From Niebla homalea (taxonomy: Eukaryota > Ascomycota > Lecanoromycetes > Lecanorales > Ramalinaceae), in the NCBI GenBank assembly GCA_019925105.1, contig JAHGAU010000021.1, positions 310,001 through 374,000 on the forward strand: a stretch of DNA of 64,000 bases, read 5' to 3'. Shown in pieces: positions 34,575 through 48,882 of the stretch. Position numbers and translations under genes: made by a program. The first letter of the stretch is position 1. Every line of letters begins with the position of its first letter. The notes below the pieces were generated by a model. The model did not search any database. It was not told the DNA's origin and worked only from the letters and a program-made list of their open reading frames with translations.

Positions 34575-37500
34575 GCGATGATGGCAGGATTCGGACTCTT
34601 TTGCTTGGTTGAGGGGACTCTGTGCAGTACTTCTTGAGGGTAGAGGATAGATGAAAGGTTACAGGAAAAGGTAAATGTGTGATGAACTGGTGTAAATTGA
34701 GGAGCAGGACATGGAGAAGGTTGAGGGGCGGGAGAAAAGGGAGGATAAGGAACTGAAAATGGAGGAAAAGAACAAGGGGAGGATTTTAGGCGGGGGGTGG
34801 CTGGGCTCGGAAGATCAGTTGCACTTTCACATTGCACATGAGTGTACGGCACGAGATCGATGCTCATCATTTGGCCATGCACAGCACCCGAAAGAGGTTC
34901 TCACCAGTAATTCCGCATGATTCATCGAACGGACCATACTGGCATGCTCCCAGCCTTCCCGCCCTATTTGTCACATCAGTAGCTTGCGTCTGTTTGGACC
35001 GCTTAACATGCAAAGAAGCCAAATGATGTGACCACACTGCCAGATCATCTCCGATCTCCGTGCCTGCGGCTATTTACGTCCCAATGGCTGGCCAGGGTCG
35101 AGCCGCGTATCAAGATCCATCGATGGAGAACCTGTCATCACCCGCGGATCGTTGGCGTCCGGGAAGCTTGATGCAGCTCGCCTGTTGTGCATATATGGGT
35201 GCATATATGGGTGCATATATAGGGAGGCAAATCCACGTCGACGGGTGCGGCGATGGAGACGCAGGTACCCTCCGCGGCGAGAGGCGATACGCCTGGGACG
35301 AGGCATCGTTGCACACGGACTGCACGAGGTCTGCAGCTCTGGGATAGTCGTGGCTCACTTTTGTTGCCTGATAGAGCTCGATGAGACAGGGCGATGCTGA
35401 TTTCCGCCATAATGAGGTTTGTGCAAAGATTCGAGAGAGATGTAAAGGCTTCTGCGACCCTTGCCATACTGCTCACGCTCATTTGGCAACGACATTATCG
35501 GAAGAGATGAGTACGAGACTGCGACGGATGGCTCGCAGAGGCCGCAAGGATAATGTTACCATGGCCGATGTTTATTTCATGACCTGGTCCGATTGTCGCC
35601 CTACAGAAAATGATAGAATGAGTTTTCCCTGAAGGCTCCACCCTGGCCTTGGTAGATTACCCCAATGTACGACATGTGCTGCCTCTCGGCTGCCTCTCCG
35701 AGGTGGGGTCTACCGCAGTGAAGCTCATCGCCGATTGCCAAAAGGCCAAATGTCATCTGAACATTGTATTTGCCTTGCGGGGGTCATTGAAGGAAAGGTG
35801 GGGTAAGGGGAGTGGGGGAGGGGGAAGCACCAGCGGGTTGTTGAGTTGTTGGTCGCATTGAAGCGGATCGGGTAATGACATTCTGGCTTCTAGACCTATT
35901 AGGAGAATGGTACCATGCCAGATTGGGTTATTGAGACGGCCATCGATAACGCAGCAAGATATCGGAATCTTAGTTGCAGATGACCCCATGCTTCTTGAAA
36001 ATGAGCAGCTCATATCTGGCTCCAGTATCCTCAGAATGCGACTCAAGTCTGAAATGACGTGCCACATTGTTGAGAGCACCAGAGGGTGAGGAGTCGAGCT
36101 GTCGACGACAAGGTGAAGAATAGACTTTCTTTGGCCTTCCCACTCCTTCTGCATTAGATTTTGACTGATAGTTGTGGGCACGCGACGACAGCGCCACTGT
36201 GGTGACCTTGCATAGGGTGTATCGTTGGCGTCGGACTAAATGAGTGGTCCGAGACTCGCAAGAATCAGCTGCAGCCTGCAGGACCTCGAGGCTCATAGAA
36301 GTATGGGGGATTGGGGATTGGGGAGGGGCGAAATGCGGGGAGAATTTTGCCTATCCAGTGAAGCCAGGCCAATCTCAGGTTTACTCATGACCGTCCGTTG
36401 TGGCAGGGTCCATTGTCATTCGAATGCGACAGGGAAGTTTCAACTTTCAAGAAGATCGTTTCTTATCAAGACATCAAATGCCGATGTCCCCAACGGCTGT
36501 GCATCAGCATGAGCTTAAAACCCTTACAAAGCATAGTAAATTAGATTCATGCGAGAATGACATCCCGGGGGTCCCTGTTAGATCTGACATGTTCTACTTA
36601 GTATGCAGCTTCGGACGATCCATGCTAGCCTAGCCTCGGGAGTTAAGGAAGATCTGCCAAACCAAAGGGGGAATTGGGAAGATTGATGGTTCCCACGACT
36701 CCTAAGGATTCAAGGATCTTGCTCCCAAGTTTGTAAGGCCTTTCCCAACAATTCCCTTGCACCGCACGGATGTGACTTACATGATTACATCCAACTTGCG
36801 GTGAGGAAGGTGGTGGTCGGATTATTCGAAAATGGAGACTGCCATTAAAAAACGTGGAAGGATTTCCAACCAATCGCTAATGTTCTTGGCGCTGCATGGT
36901 GACTCCGCAAGGACAGCTTTTGTGACTAATGGTATTGAGGCGCGCCTGACAGAAAGAGACCAGGCCAATATCACATTGTGCGTTCTGTGAAAGGCATCAA
37001 GGGTCCCTATTTTGTTGTGATTTCAGATGTAAAGTTGCCGGTCTGAGCGCAAAGACTGGGCAAGTGACAACACGATGCCGGCTTGTCCCCAAGGCCTGAA
37101 GACGAGCAGAAAAGCCTCCGTCAGAAGAATTGTACTGTTCCGTCGAGACTGGTCGACTGGGAGTGGTCGACTTTTTAATTGTGCATATTGTGGAACAGGC
37201 GCATTGTCATATTTCAATCCTACTCGCAAGAGGCAAAGTCTCACGACTGAATCATCGACCACGTGGTGGAGACGCCTCTGCCAGGCCCAGCAACCTAGTC
37301 AAGCTCAGACCAGTCGGTAGACCATAAATAGTCCCTCGGCACCTGCCCAGATCATTTTCTGTTAGTTGAAGAAAACATCCCGACATTCCAGGCCTAAGCA
37401 CGAGCCAAGCACTAGCCATTTCACAGGGATTCCATCTGGGATTGGGGATCGCTGGCCATGGGCGACGTTTGTCTTGATGGGGAGACACAGCTTAACTGAA

Positions 37501-37985
37501 TGGCTTGCTAGCTGCTCCACACTGCGAGTATTGAAACGCCAGGTTTGCAAGCAGCTACAAGCTCGTCAATGACCGACGAAAGGCATTTGCTAGCAAGTGC
37601 AGCTTCGTTGATACCTCCCTTGGAAAAATTGTTCACCTTCAAAACGGTCAATTGATTGCATGTTTGCTCCTGAGCTTTGTCCTCACAAAATCAGCCCTCC
37701 AAGGTTAGAGGCCGCAACGGCAGTCAGGTTTTTGAGACCTAATGCTAGCTGCCGATATCAAGTATGACTTAAAGGATGCAGGAAAGTCTAATTAAGGATA
37801 AGCACCGCGCGGGTGTCATATCGATCCGAAGGGTTAACGTTGTGCTGTCCATATCACGTTCATGAGGAGTCTGCAGCGATAATGGCATTGTTTGTTGCCT
37901 CGTTGAGACGCTGGCAGGTAGGGTGGAGAGTGCACGGCCATCTTTGCTTTATACGTCCTTTAGACCCAAAGGCTCGGACCCTGCG
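34575..37985. other. Gene-poor stretch
   Basis: 3.4 kb with only short overlapping frames on both strands and no recognisable domain. It contains the 12-bp tandem repeat at 35,187-35,222. Base composition is normal, so it is not part of a RIP block. Confidence 0.5.
35187..35222. repeat. 12-bp tandem repeat, three copies
   Basis: GTGCATATATGG occurs three times in a row, the last copy ending in AG instead of GG. Confidence 0.9.
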
Positions 37986-37993
37986 TATATAAA
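37986..37993 (+). promoter_or_regulatory. TATA box upstream of the 31-residue ORF
   Basis: TATATAAA is followed by a CT-rich stretch and an A/C-rich leader of about 280 nt before the ATG at 38,273. This looks like a strong fungal core promoter. A possible short upstream ORF (near 38,204) lies in the leader, and a CAACAG acceptor at about 38,262 hints at a 5'-UTR intron. Confidence 0.55.
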
Positions 37994-38272
37994 CCTCGTC
38001 CTGTGTCCCCCATCCTTTCACTCTTGAAACTTTGTTCGCTTCAGGCCTGTATTCGCGATTCGTCTTCAGTATCACACTAGACACGACATCATCCCACAGT
38101 CAATCTACAGATCCGCAAACCCCATACTCATCCGCTCTTGCTACCGAAGTCGTGGTGTTGATACCAAGGAGTTGTTGACCCAATATCCAGAGCTCAACAC
38201 GCTCATGCCGGCATGCTTGACTGCTTTGAGAATGCGTCACGTCCATAATTGACCTTGCAACAGGACGGCAAG

Positions 38273-38368
38273 ATGCCCGGCGTCAAATGCCCCCGTTGCG
38301 CAGAACACGGTTTTGAGCAATGGGTGCTTCCAGGCAAGCACTGCCCACGCTGCAATCAGCCTTGCTGA
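38273..38368 (+). CDS. 31-residue protein with two CxxC knuckles
   Basis: The frame encodes MPGVKCPRCAEHGFEQW and then VLPGKHCPRCNQPC before TGA. Two CPRC knuckles 18 residues apart plus a terminal PC make a compact zinc-ribbon-like unit. It is too short for routine ORF calling. Support comes from the TATA box and leader upstream and from a good intron-like segment (GTATGA...CACTGAC...GCAG, about 38,387-38,446) in the presumed 3' UTR. I do not know the family for certain; comparison across fungi would show whether the knuckles are conserved. An overlapping 67-codon frame (38,313-38,516) is the alternative product. Confidence 0.5.
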   Translation: MPGVKCPRCAEHGFEQWVLPGKHCPRCNQPC

Positions 38369-38695
38369 TGTCATTCTCAAACATAGGTATGACTCGACCA
38401 TAAACCCAAGGGATATCACTGACCTTTTCGGCGCAGGGGCCGGCATGTCATCACACGACACGAGCACGAGCTCCCAAGTCCCACTCAAGGTAAAAGAGAC
38501 GACCACAGAACCATGAGACGAAACACGTAGCACCGCGACTTTCTTTTTCCTTCTTTTTAAAAGCGCGCCAATAGAGAAACAAAGGCTCGACGTCATTTGT
38601 AAGGTGGTGATACACTGGATTGTTCTGAGGGAGGACATGGAACGAAAAACATAGCACAGCAGTACCATAATCAATCGTTTCTACTTTCGTATACA

Positions 38696-39213
38696 CTATT
38701 CCCAAACCTCTGCAGGTACGCGACTCCTCACAATCGCCATCGCGTGAATTTGATGTTTGGTAATTCCTCGAGCAAACACATCATGTGGTACCAAGGTACC
38801 ATTTTGGTAGCGACGTGGACGGAAAACTGCATATCGTTGGGCACCAAGGCCCGAGAGAATTGGAATACCATGCATGATTCTTGAGCATCCATGTTCCTTG
38901 AACACGGAGAACATGCCCCTTCTCGTCAACGGCCAAGTGGGACTCGAATGTCGGAGGGGGGTGTTTTTGAACACGGACCGACGTGCAATGCCAGCGAGCT
39001 CAGTGCGCAGAGATTTGGATCCAGGATGCAAGTCGACCAAGACGGCGGGCTTTGGCGACCAGCCATTCCACTGACGGATGCATGTGATGTTTAGGAGTCA
39101 ACATGTGAGCTCACCACTGGATGCGACTTGAACAAGGAAAACCAAGACACAACGTAAAGACCCTCAAGGTAGCGGTAAAAGATATCAACTAGATCTGTCC
39201 TTGCGTATGACAT
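38696..39213 (-). CDS. Unidentified protein, two exons
   Basis: Exon 1 (39,213-39,115) and exon 2 (39,070-38,696) join over a 44-nt intron (GTGAGC...GTCAG) to give 157 residues. The frame stays protein-like across the junction (SLFKSHPV then WNGWSPKPAVLVDLHPG). The mature chain is basic, with GLGAQRYAVFRPRRYQNG and no signal peptide. Family not recognised. The ATG at 39,213 lies in a GTATGT context preceded by GCAG, so an upstream exon is possible and the true start may be further 5'. The same region also has unrelated plus-strand frames, which I treat as shadows. Confidence 0.4.
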
Positions 39214-39441
39214 ACCTGCTTAGGCGATGAGAACAACAGATGAATTCTTGATGTTCGCATGCGGATGACTATACCCTGTAGACGAGCTCCTGCCGAGAAA
39301 GCTCAATGACTCAGCCCCGTCTGAAGAAACTGGGATTAAAAATCATGAGCAAAACAGCACGCTGAGCCGAATTATCGCCAGGAAACAGCCTGATTACAGG
39401 TATTGAAAGCCGGCCGGAGAAAGAGAATGTCGTCTCCAGTA

Positions 39442-39540
39442 TCACACAAGCCCGGGCACACATCCTGCAGCAGTGGCAAAGTTCACTTCAAGGCAGGCGT
39501 TCTCTTCGTCGACCTTGACCGTTTCCGGCTTGTCCGCCAT
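39442..39540 (-). CDS. Possible 32-residue small ORF
   Basis: Starts MADKPETVKVDEENACLE; acidic, ends 32 codons later. It lies between the PLC gene (3' end at 39,628) and the unidentified two-exon gene on the same strand. It could be an exon or upstream ORF of the latter. The frame alone is weak evidence. Confidence 0.2.
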   Translation of the reverse strand: MADKPETVKVDEENACLEVNFATAAGCVPGLV

Positions 39541-39627
39541 CGAGTGAGTAGTTTTCGCAGAAAACTAAAGCCCGAGCTTTTCACGCTTGGTATCATCTGG
39601 GAAGGATGAGGCCCAATCCTCAAATGA

Positions 39628-41706
39628 TCATATTAAGACTTTGTCGATTCCAATCAAGAGCGCCCCGGTACCAGGCTTGCCTTCTGCGTCGAGAAGTCTG
39701 ATGAATCGATAGCCCTGCCTTAAGCGGTCCAGGCGGATACAGGACCATGCAGCAAGGGGGTCTTTCCCAAACTCATCGTTCTGGACCTTGAATCTTAAAA
39801 AGCTCAGGCTCTCGACGACTCCAGGAACCTCCTTGAATTCGATCTTGGCCGCGTCGAAGTTGATCTCAGTGTGACCCTTCCCGCCCGGCTTGAGTGTGTA
39901 CTTGTACTTGCTGTCCTCGTCATCTTCTTTGCTCTTGCCATTCTTCTCAATGGTTGCCCCGTCCCGTTCTGAAGGTTTCTCGACGTGAAGCTCAATTTTA
40001 AGGTAGGGATGGAAGGAATGAGCATGTCGGAGCTCTAAAGGGAGTGGTAGATCTTGGGCTGCAAGGACTGTGAGGCATAGCGTAAGCGTCCTATGGTGTA
40101 TGGCATCGGCCTGGGACTCTTTGCCAATGGCCCTGATCTCGCCGGCTTTGGGTCCTGAAGCAGAATCCGACCCTTGAAGGGCAGTACTCCCAAGATAGCC
40201 CTCAGGCTTCAAGACCCATCCTGCCGAGCCGTTGAACATTGCGTCATTCAGCATCATGCCTTCGTCCCATCGCTGCCAATTCAAGGCAACAATCTGCACC
40301 CCCTTTCGCCAGAAGACCGATGGATCAAGGTTGTCGCTGCGGACGCGAAGGCCGGAAGGAAACGCACGCATCAGGAAATTCCGGTTGTGGGAAAACAAGG
40401 TAGGACCAAAGGATTGATGCACCTCCATGAGCTTTTTCTCAGATAGGGAGAACACGTGTGTGGGAACCAAGGCATCTGGCGAGGACAGGCTTGAAAAGTG
40501 GTATGACCGGGTATAGATGCCCAATTCTGACAGAGCCGGTATGATGGATGAGTGCTTCTTCTGCTTTTGCATTTTGGTGTGCGGAGCATCGTTATCGGAA
40601 GACGAGAGCGACGAAGAGCCCACTGAGCTGGCAGACGCCTTCCTTGACAGCGGAAGCACTTTGAGAGACGAGTCGGGCTCCTCGGCTTCAGCAAGGGCCT
40701 CTTTTGGGTCAACATATTTTACTTTGATCAATATTTTCTTTCGGAGAGATTCTGGACTAGGTAGCGACAGATCATCTGTTGTAGGTTGAGGTACGAGGTG
40801 GTTTCTGAAGGCAGATTTGATGATCTGCACCATTACTTCCTGCTGTTGGGGCCCAGCATGGACTTCCAGGCTGACAATGATGGGCAGATCGCTTGAACAT
40901 CGGTCAGTGTCCGAAGTGTCTTATGAGGAGTGGAGATCTTGCCTGTTAACGAAGGCTGCATCCATGATTGCAGAACAGACATTGCGGAAAGGAATCTCCT
41001 TGGTCAAGGTATAGCCATGCAGGACCCGGGGCTCTGCCTGCATCTCGGTGGAGGTAGACGTCCAGGGTGTTGGCATTTGCAGAGGCAGCTCTTCTGGAGC
41101 GGTGGTCGCCGTCGTTGCTCGCTCATGCTTATCGTGTGACGGTTTATGGGATGAGACGAGGCTGGCAATGTGCGACCTGAGTCCATGTCTCTTTTCTTCG
41201 CGCTGTTTACCTTGGGGATCCGCTGAGCGCGACCTAGGTTCGCCGTCCCATACGTCGATCTCGATGCACCGACAGCCACGGAGCAATGCCTTGTAACATG
41301 CACGTCAGAAATGGTCAGACCAATAATCCCCACTCTAAGCAGTGATCAAAGCCACTCGGGATGGTGCAGATCAACCTACGGTGGTGTAGCTTGCAGTACT
41401 GGCGTCGCTGTATAGCTGGTTTCCTGTCAAATAGGTGTTGTGACTGCTATTGATAAAGTAATTGGAGATGGGACGAGTCAGATCTATCTGGCCGACAGGA
41501 TTTGAGGCATTTGAAGCAGGTGAGCTCATATACTGAAGGAACTTGCCATTGTGAGGGTCTTGCGAGACTTCCTTGGCTTGAACGGCAGACAAAGGACGCT
41601 CGCCGCTTGAGATGGTTTGTAGATAGCTTAGGACAATGGGCGAGAGGCGTAGTGCATCTTGATCTTTGATGACGGGCGTTGTGTTCTGGGTGGTTTGAGT
41701 AGACAT
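39628..41706 (-). CDS. plc1: Phosphoinositide-specific phospholipase C, three exons
   Basis: Exons 41,706-41,380, 41,289-40,943 and 40,891-39,628 give 645 residues. The X domain holds both catalytic histidines (H89 in SSHNTYLTG, H200 in HGYTLT) and the calcium ligands in EIDVWDGEP; LPIIVSLEVHAG follows. The Y domain includes RSYHFSSL, PSGLRVRSDNLDPSVFW and GVQIVALNWQ, and a C2 domain ends the protein. It hydrolyses PtdIns(4,5)P2 to IP3 and diacylglycerol, calcium-dependently, at membranes. A 70-residue polar insert separates EIDVWDGEP from the second histidine, a position where fungal PLCs often carry inserts. No PH or EF-hand region is visible before the X domain. Intron 1 is GTAGGT-AG; intron 2 must be GC-AG to keep the conserved AFVNSDLPIIV sequence. 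Confidence 0.9.
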
Positions 41707-42742
41707 GCTGCCAGATATATGTGAGATATGTTCTAGGGGATGAGAGGCTCGCTGTGTCAACTTGACTCAGGTCCCAACCGCATGCTAGTAGTACGGGGAA
41801 TGAGAGGGACACCTAAGAAGCGATCTGGATTGTGTGGTGAAGCTACAAAGCTTGGAGACCACCCTCTAGATTACTACCCGAACTGCCGTGAAGGTTATCA
41901 GCCAAATGTCATCAAGAAGCAAGAAGCATGAGCAGTGTTGATGTCCACAAGAAAACTCACCTTGAGGTTCGCTACTTCCCCAGTGGATTCGGATTGTACC
42001 AGGTCGGCTGTGCCAAGCCTCGGAAGAACGTAGAGCCAGGACCGTGATATTTGCTAGTCGTGGATGGCTCGGATGGATCATGGGAGCATGGCAAGCATGG
42101 CTGGCTCATGGCAAACACGGGCAAAATTCACTATTAACATCCATCCCATCACATCTGAGAATGGTGATCAAGGTGCCATGGAAGCTGGTGTTGGACGAAG
42201 GTCAGGAGTTGCCAAAATGAGCTGCAATAGTAATGCCTTACTGCTCCATTACTTCCGAGTCTATGCAATGTGGGTTCAAAGCTTGAATATCAAATCTACG
42301 ATCAAGCGGATCGACGCGCTTCAAAAATCTCAAGATTGTGAGCTTGCAAGATCAGATCGAGGTCCATCTCAATCTGCAACTGTTCCCCTTGGAAAATGCA
42401 TTGAGAGCAGATTGTGCGTCACGTCAAGTCAAGACTTCCATCACTCCTTGATGATGAATCTCTCTATCACGGTGGCACTTTCCCTTTGCGAACCGCTAGT
42501 GCTCATTGGTTACATGAATACCTCGCTCTCATATCGCAGATTCCTTTGTAACTTCTCTTGCTTTCCTTTACAACTTCTCTCACTTTCCTTCACCAATCCA
42601 TATTCTCTATGCACATTGCTTCTTTGCCATCCAATTGCTTGCTTGTCAGGTTGCTGTGAATGTTATCATTACCCTAGCCACTTTCATACCCCACTCGCCA
42701 TCATCATGCTTGCAACGCCTGGCTTCCTCTAGTCCCTCCACC
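41707..42742. promoter_or_regulatory. Divergent promoter with a short uORF
   Basis: Lies between the start codons of the PLC gene and the SR/H-rich gene. The last 200 bp before 42,743 are CT-rich, as in many fungal promoters and leaders. An 8-codon upstream ORF (42,706-42,732, ending TAG) stops 10 bp before the main ATG. Other frames here have no support. Confidence 0.5.
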
Positions 42743-45136
42743 ATGCTCCAAGCGAGACAAATGGCCGTAGGACAAACCACCGACATATTATTATCGCTGG
42801 CGCGCTTGACTTCCAAAAGGCCATGTCACTCCGGTACGCTCCCTCTCCATTCCAACAATGACCGTCCACTGACCTTAGCAAGCATTCCTCCGGGGCCTCA
42901 TATGATTCCAGGTCAAACATATGTAGGAGTTCTCCCAGGACATAACAAGCCCGCTTTCGTCCGGAAGCGGAAGTACCACGAGGGCACCTCCATCTGCGAT
43001 CTTCTTGGCCAGGCCTTTGCACCCATCCGAAGATCTATGGGCAGTGGTCACTCAAGCACGATGAGATCCTGGCGTCGTGTTTCTTACTACGATTCCGATT
43101 ACGATTACCATGACCATTCTTACCCCTACCATAGAAGACGCCCACCTAGGTACAGCGACGACAGGGTCCCCAGTAATGCCGGTCGTGGTCGTTATGTGTC
43201 TACCCTACAACAGGCTTGCTCTGCCTGCGGCAAATTCAGATCCCCTAATTGGTGCTCACGGAATCCGTTAGTCCCGGGTGAGGTGCCACGACCCAATATG
43301 TGCAGATCATGTCGGAGCAAACGGTCATCAAGCGAGGGCTCGGAAGACCACTCCTCCCGCAGGCGGCGAAAGCATTCTCACCGCCATCGACGATCCAGTG
43401 ATTCGTCCGGGGACTGCTCCCATCAGGGTCACGGACATCATCGCTCATGTCGCTCACGCTGCCGTCATCATAGACAATCACCTTCCCGAGACAGTATTAA
43501 TATAGTCGTTGATAATGGTTCGCACAGGGCACGACCAGTCTACGTTACAGAATCATCCACAGGAACGGAAGAAGACATACGGGTTGTCCGGAATATCATG
43601 CCCCGAACTTCATCGAGAAGCAGCATTGTCATTGACGAACTAGATGATGCTATTCCGCAACGGCGGCGAAGCATGAGCAGTATCCACATAAGCCGCTCGA
43701 AGAGTCCTCGGCGTCCGCGCTTTGCTTCCTCGGTTGAAAGTCTGGGTCCGCGATCGCACCGCAGGCGAAGTAGTCGTGTCAGCTTCGTGGATGAACCGGA
43801 AAGGGCCACTGTCAGACGCGCTTCCTCTGGTCGTCGGTCTCGTGTGTTTTACGATGGCGCCAATTCGGGACAGTCAGAGTTTCGGAGAAGCATCGTTGAG
43901 AGTGTCTGCAATTCAGACGACGATTCCAACGCGGAAAGCCAAGCAAGCTTCAATTCTAACCTCCCCGCTGAGTTCGAGCGTCCCTCCAGCCGTGCTTCCT
44001 CAATAGGCTTTGACGTAAAGCTTCCTTGCCGCAGGCCTCCGCAGAAAATTGTTGTGACTGAAAGTGAACACGACAGCCACAGGTTAGGCAAGGAAACCTA
44101 TTCAAGAGCTACTCGAATGCTCTACGCTGAAGCTAACCGATCTTCCTCATTGCATGGACACTTGCCCACACACGATAGACGTTCAAAAGATCAAGGAAAA
44201 GAGGCTCATCCCACGAAACGTGCCCGTGTCCATTCGTCTTCTACCGAAGCCACGTGTAGCCTTATTCAGAATGTCCATGGCTCACATGGTCGTAAAGTCA
44301 CACACTCACCATGGTCAGGCTACTGCAAACCTATCATGCATTCATCTACCTCACCTACGCAGAATCCCCACCCTTCTGGAGACCGTACCGCTTCAGCTGC
44401 ATCATCTTCTTACCATCCCGATTGGATTTCGCCTGTACCACCTACACCTCAAGGCAGTCAAGACCCCACCGTCGATCGTCTACAGTCACCTGCGTCGTGG
44501 GCATCGGAAGAAGTCCACCCCACCAAGTACATACACAAGCCCAGCTACTCGAATCCACAGGACACCTACTTTCGCTCACAGTCACCTCCTTTCTACACAC
44601 CCATATGGGACGCACCCATCCCGCCCATGCCCAAAATCCCGACGCAAGCTGACGACCCGAGCAATCTCGACGATCTGGAATGGCTGTTCGAAAAGCATAA
44701 TCTCAATGATGTCGAATCCTGGAGCGACTCTGATCGCAGTGATTCTTCTGAAAGCCCCGACGACCGTTTGTCCTCCATCAGTGAGGGGAGTACCCCCTCT
44801 ACGACTCCACCTCGTCCCTCACACCAGAACGGCGTTTCCGTCTCCAGCCTGATGATGTGCGATAGACAGAGCAACCCTTACCCGGGTGAAGCCTACGAGG
44901 TCAGCATCCCTGGTACTGAAATGACCCTCTCCCGGGCGAGAACAGGGGAGGGTCAGACTCGCAGATTGATCGAACAAGATTACAATCGTCGAGGAACAGA
45001 CACGGATGACAATGTTGATGGAGATACATCTCAAAGACAGAAATTGAGGAATGAAAGCTTGGAAAAGGCCAGGCAGTCAGACAAGGAGAGGGAGGAGAGG
45101 GTCGGACATGATGCCTTTTTGGCGGGGAAGTGGTAG
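42743..45136 (+). CDS. SR/H-rich disordered protein with CxxC...CxxC motif
   Basis: A single exon of 797 residues from the ATG at 42,743; the open frame extends 36 codons further upstream but without an ATG. Near residue 155 lies a cysteine cluster, CSACGKFRSPNWCSRNP followed about 12 residues later by MCRSCRSKRSSS, which looks like a small zinc-binding knuckle. The rest is dominated by Ser, Arg, His and Pro, with RS/RRRS runs, YHRRRPPRY and acidic patches, so it is probably largely disordered. RS runs occur in RNA-processing and nuclear proteins, but no RRM is present. The C-terminus is highly charged. The frame is strong and long, but the function is unknown. Confidence 0.8.
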   Translation: MLQARQMAVGQTTDILLSLARLTSKRPCHSGTLPLHSNNDRPLTLASIPPGPHMIPGQTYVGVLPGHNKPAFVRKRKYHEGTSICDLLGQAFAPIRRSMGSGHSSTMRSWRRVSYYDSDYDYHDHSYPYHRRRPPRYSDDRVPSNAGRGRYVSTLQQACSACGKFRSPNWCSRNPLVPGEVPRPNMCRSCRSKRSSSEGSEDHSSRRRRKHSHRHRRSSDSSGDCSHQGHGHHRSCRSRCRHHRQSPSRDSINIVVDNGSHRARPVYVTESSTGTEEDIRVVRNIMPRTSSRSSIVIDELDDAIPQRRRSMSSIHISRSKSPRRPRFASSVESLGPRSHRRRSSRVSFVDEPERATVRRASSGRRSRVFYDGANSGQSEFRRSIVESVCNSDDDSNAESQASFNSNLPAEFERPSSRASSIGFDVKLPCRRPPQKIVVTESEHDSHRLGKETYSRATRMLYAEANRSSSLHGHLPTHDRRSKDQGKEAHPTKRARVHSSSTEATCSLIQNVHGSHGRKVTHSPWSGYCKPIMHSSTSPTQNPHPSGDRTASAASSSYHPDWISPVPPTPQGSQDPTVDRLQSPASWASEEVHPTKYIHKPSYSNPQDTYFRSQSPPFYTPIWDAPIPPMPKIPTQADDPSNLDDLEWLFEKHNLNDVESWSDSDRSDSSESPDDRLSSISEGSTPSTTPPRPSHQNGVSVSSLMMCDRQSNPYPGEAYEVSIPGTEMTLSRARTGEGQTRRLIEQDYNRRGTDTDDNVDGDTSQRQKLRNESLEKARQSDKEREERVGHDAFLAGKW

Positions 45137-45306
45137 AATATTTCGGAGAGAGTGTGGATATTGACTTGACTGCTTGGATAAGGCGCGCTCGGATCGTGGT
45201 ATCATAAAAGAGAGATATGGAAGTGTTTGGTTGGAGCTTTGGTGGCTGGTCTGCCATGTGACAAGCTGGCATAGGCAATCAAGAAGGGAGGACAGGAAGG
45301 TAGGTC

Positions 45307-45360
45307 GAGGGAGAAGGTGAGCTAGAGGGAGAAGGTGAGCTAGAGGGAGAAGGTGAGCTA
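45307..45360. repeat. 18-bp tandem repeat, three perfect copies
   Basis: GAGGGAGAAGGTGAGCTA is repeated three times without a mismatch between the 3' ends of two convergent genes. Confidence 0.95.
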
Positions 45361-45594
45361 GAGCGATAAGAGCATTGGATGTTTGAGAGCGATCGGAAGA
45401 TGAAGTTGAATACCTGCGCAGTCTTGTAGTCGAAGAGCTCTCTCTAAGTCGGGTCCTCCAATGTCAAACAGTCTCCAACCTCAAGTATCGATATCCCACC
45501 ACAAAGGACCAACATGACTACATTGCCCCCTACAAATCTTTATACCTCTGTGCAATATGCATGCCCGCGCCTGCTTTAGTCATGGACTCATCAA

Positions 45595-48532
<2,938 letters not shown>

Positions 48533-48882
48533 GGACGGAGATTGTGCCGCAGGTTGAGTGGAGGGAAATCTATTCTCGTCGCCAAGGAAAGGGTGAGTGT
48601 TACAGAATTGAGCATCACGGGGACGATGCGATAATGGCACAGTATCTGCTTTCAGAGAGGAAGTTACATAAGGCGCCTGGCTGGGTGGGATGGGCAGGAA
48701 AGGTGTGGGAGTATCTTCATTATTTCGTTGCGTTCTCGATACGGCTCGTCGGCCAGGTTTATGATACTCCCTACAAAAACGCACTCACGAATCAGTTTCC
48801 AACCCCTGAAAAGCGATCCAAGCAGACTTTCTCCTCTATCCCAGCATTCAAGTCCACACAGGTGCCCCTCATGACAGGCGAT

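Noticed and set aside
34478..34882. Pro/Ser-rich minus-strand frame
   Set aside because: Composition reflects a purine-rich plus strand; no ordered segment or splice support.
35187..35222. CRISPR-like array
   Set aside because: Three abutting 12-bp units without spacers in a eukaryotic context; a simple tandem repeat.
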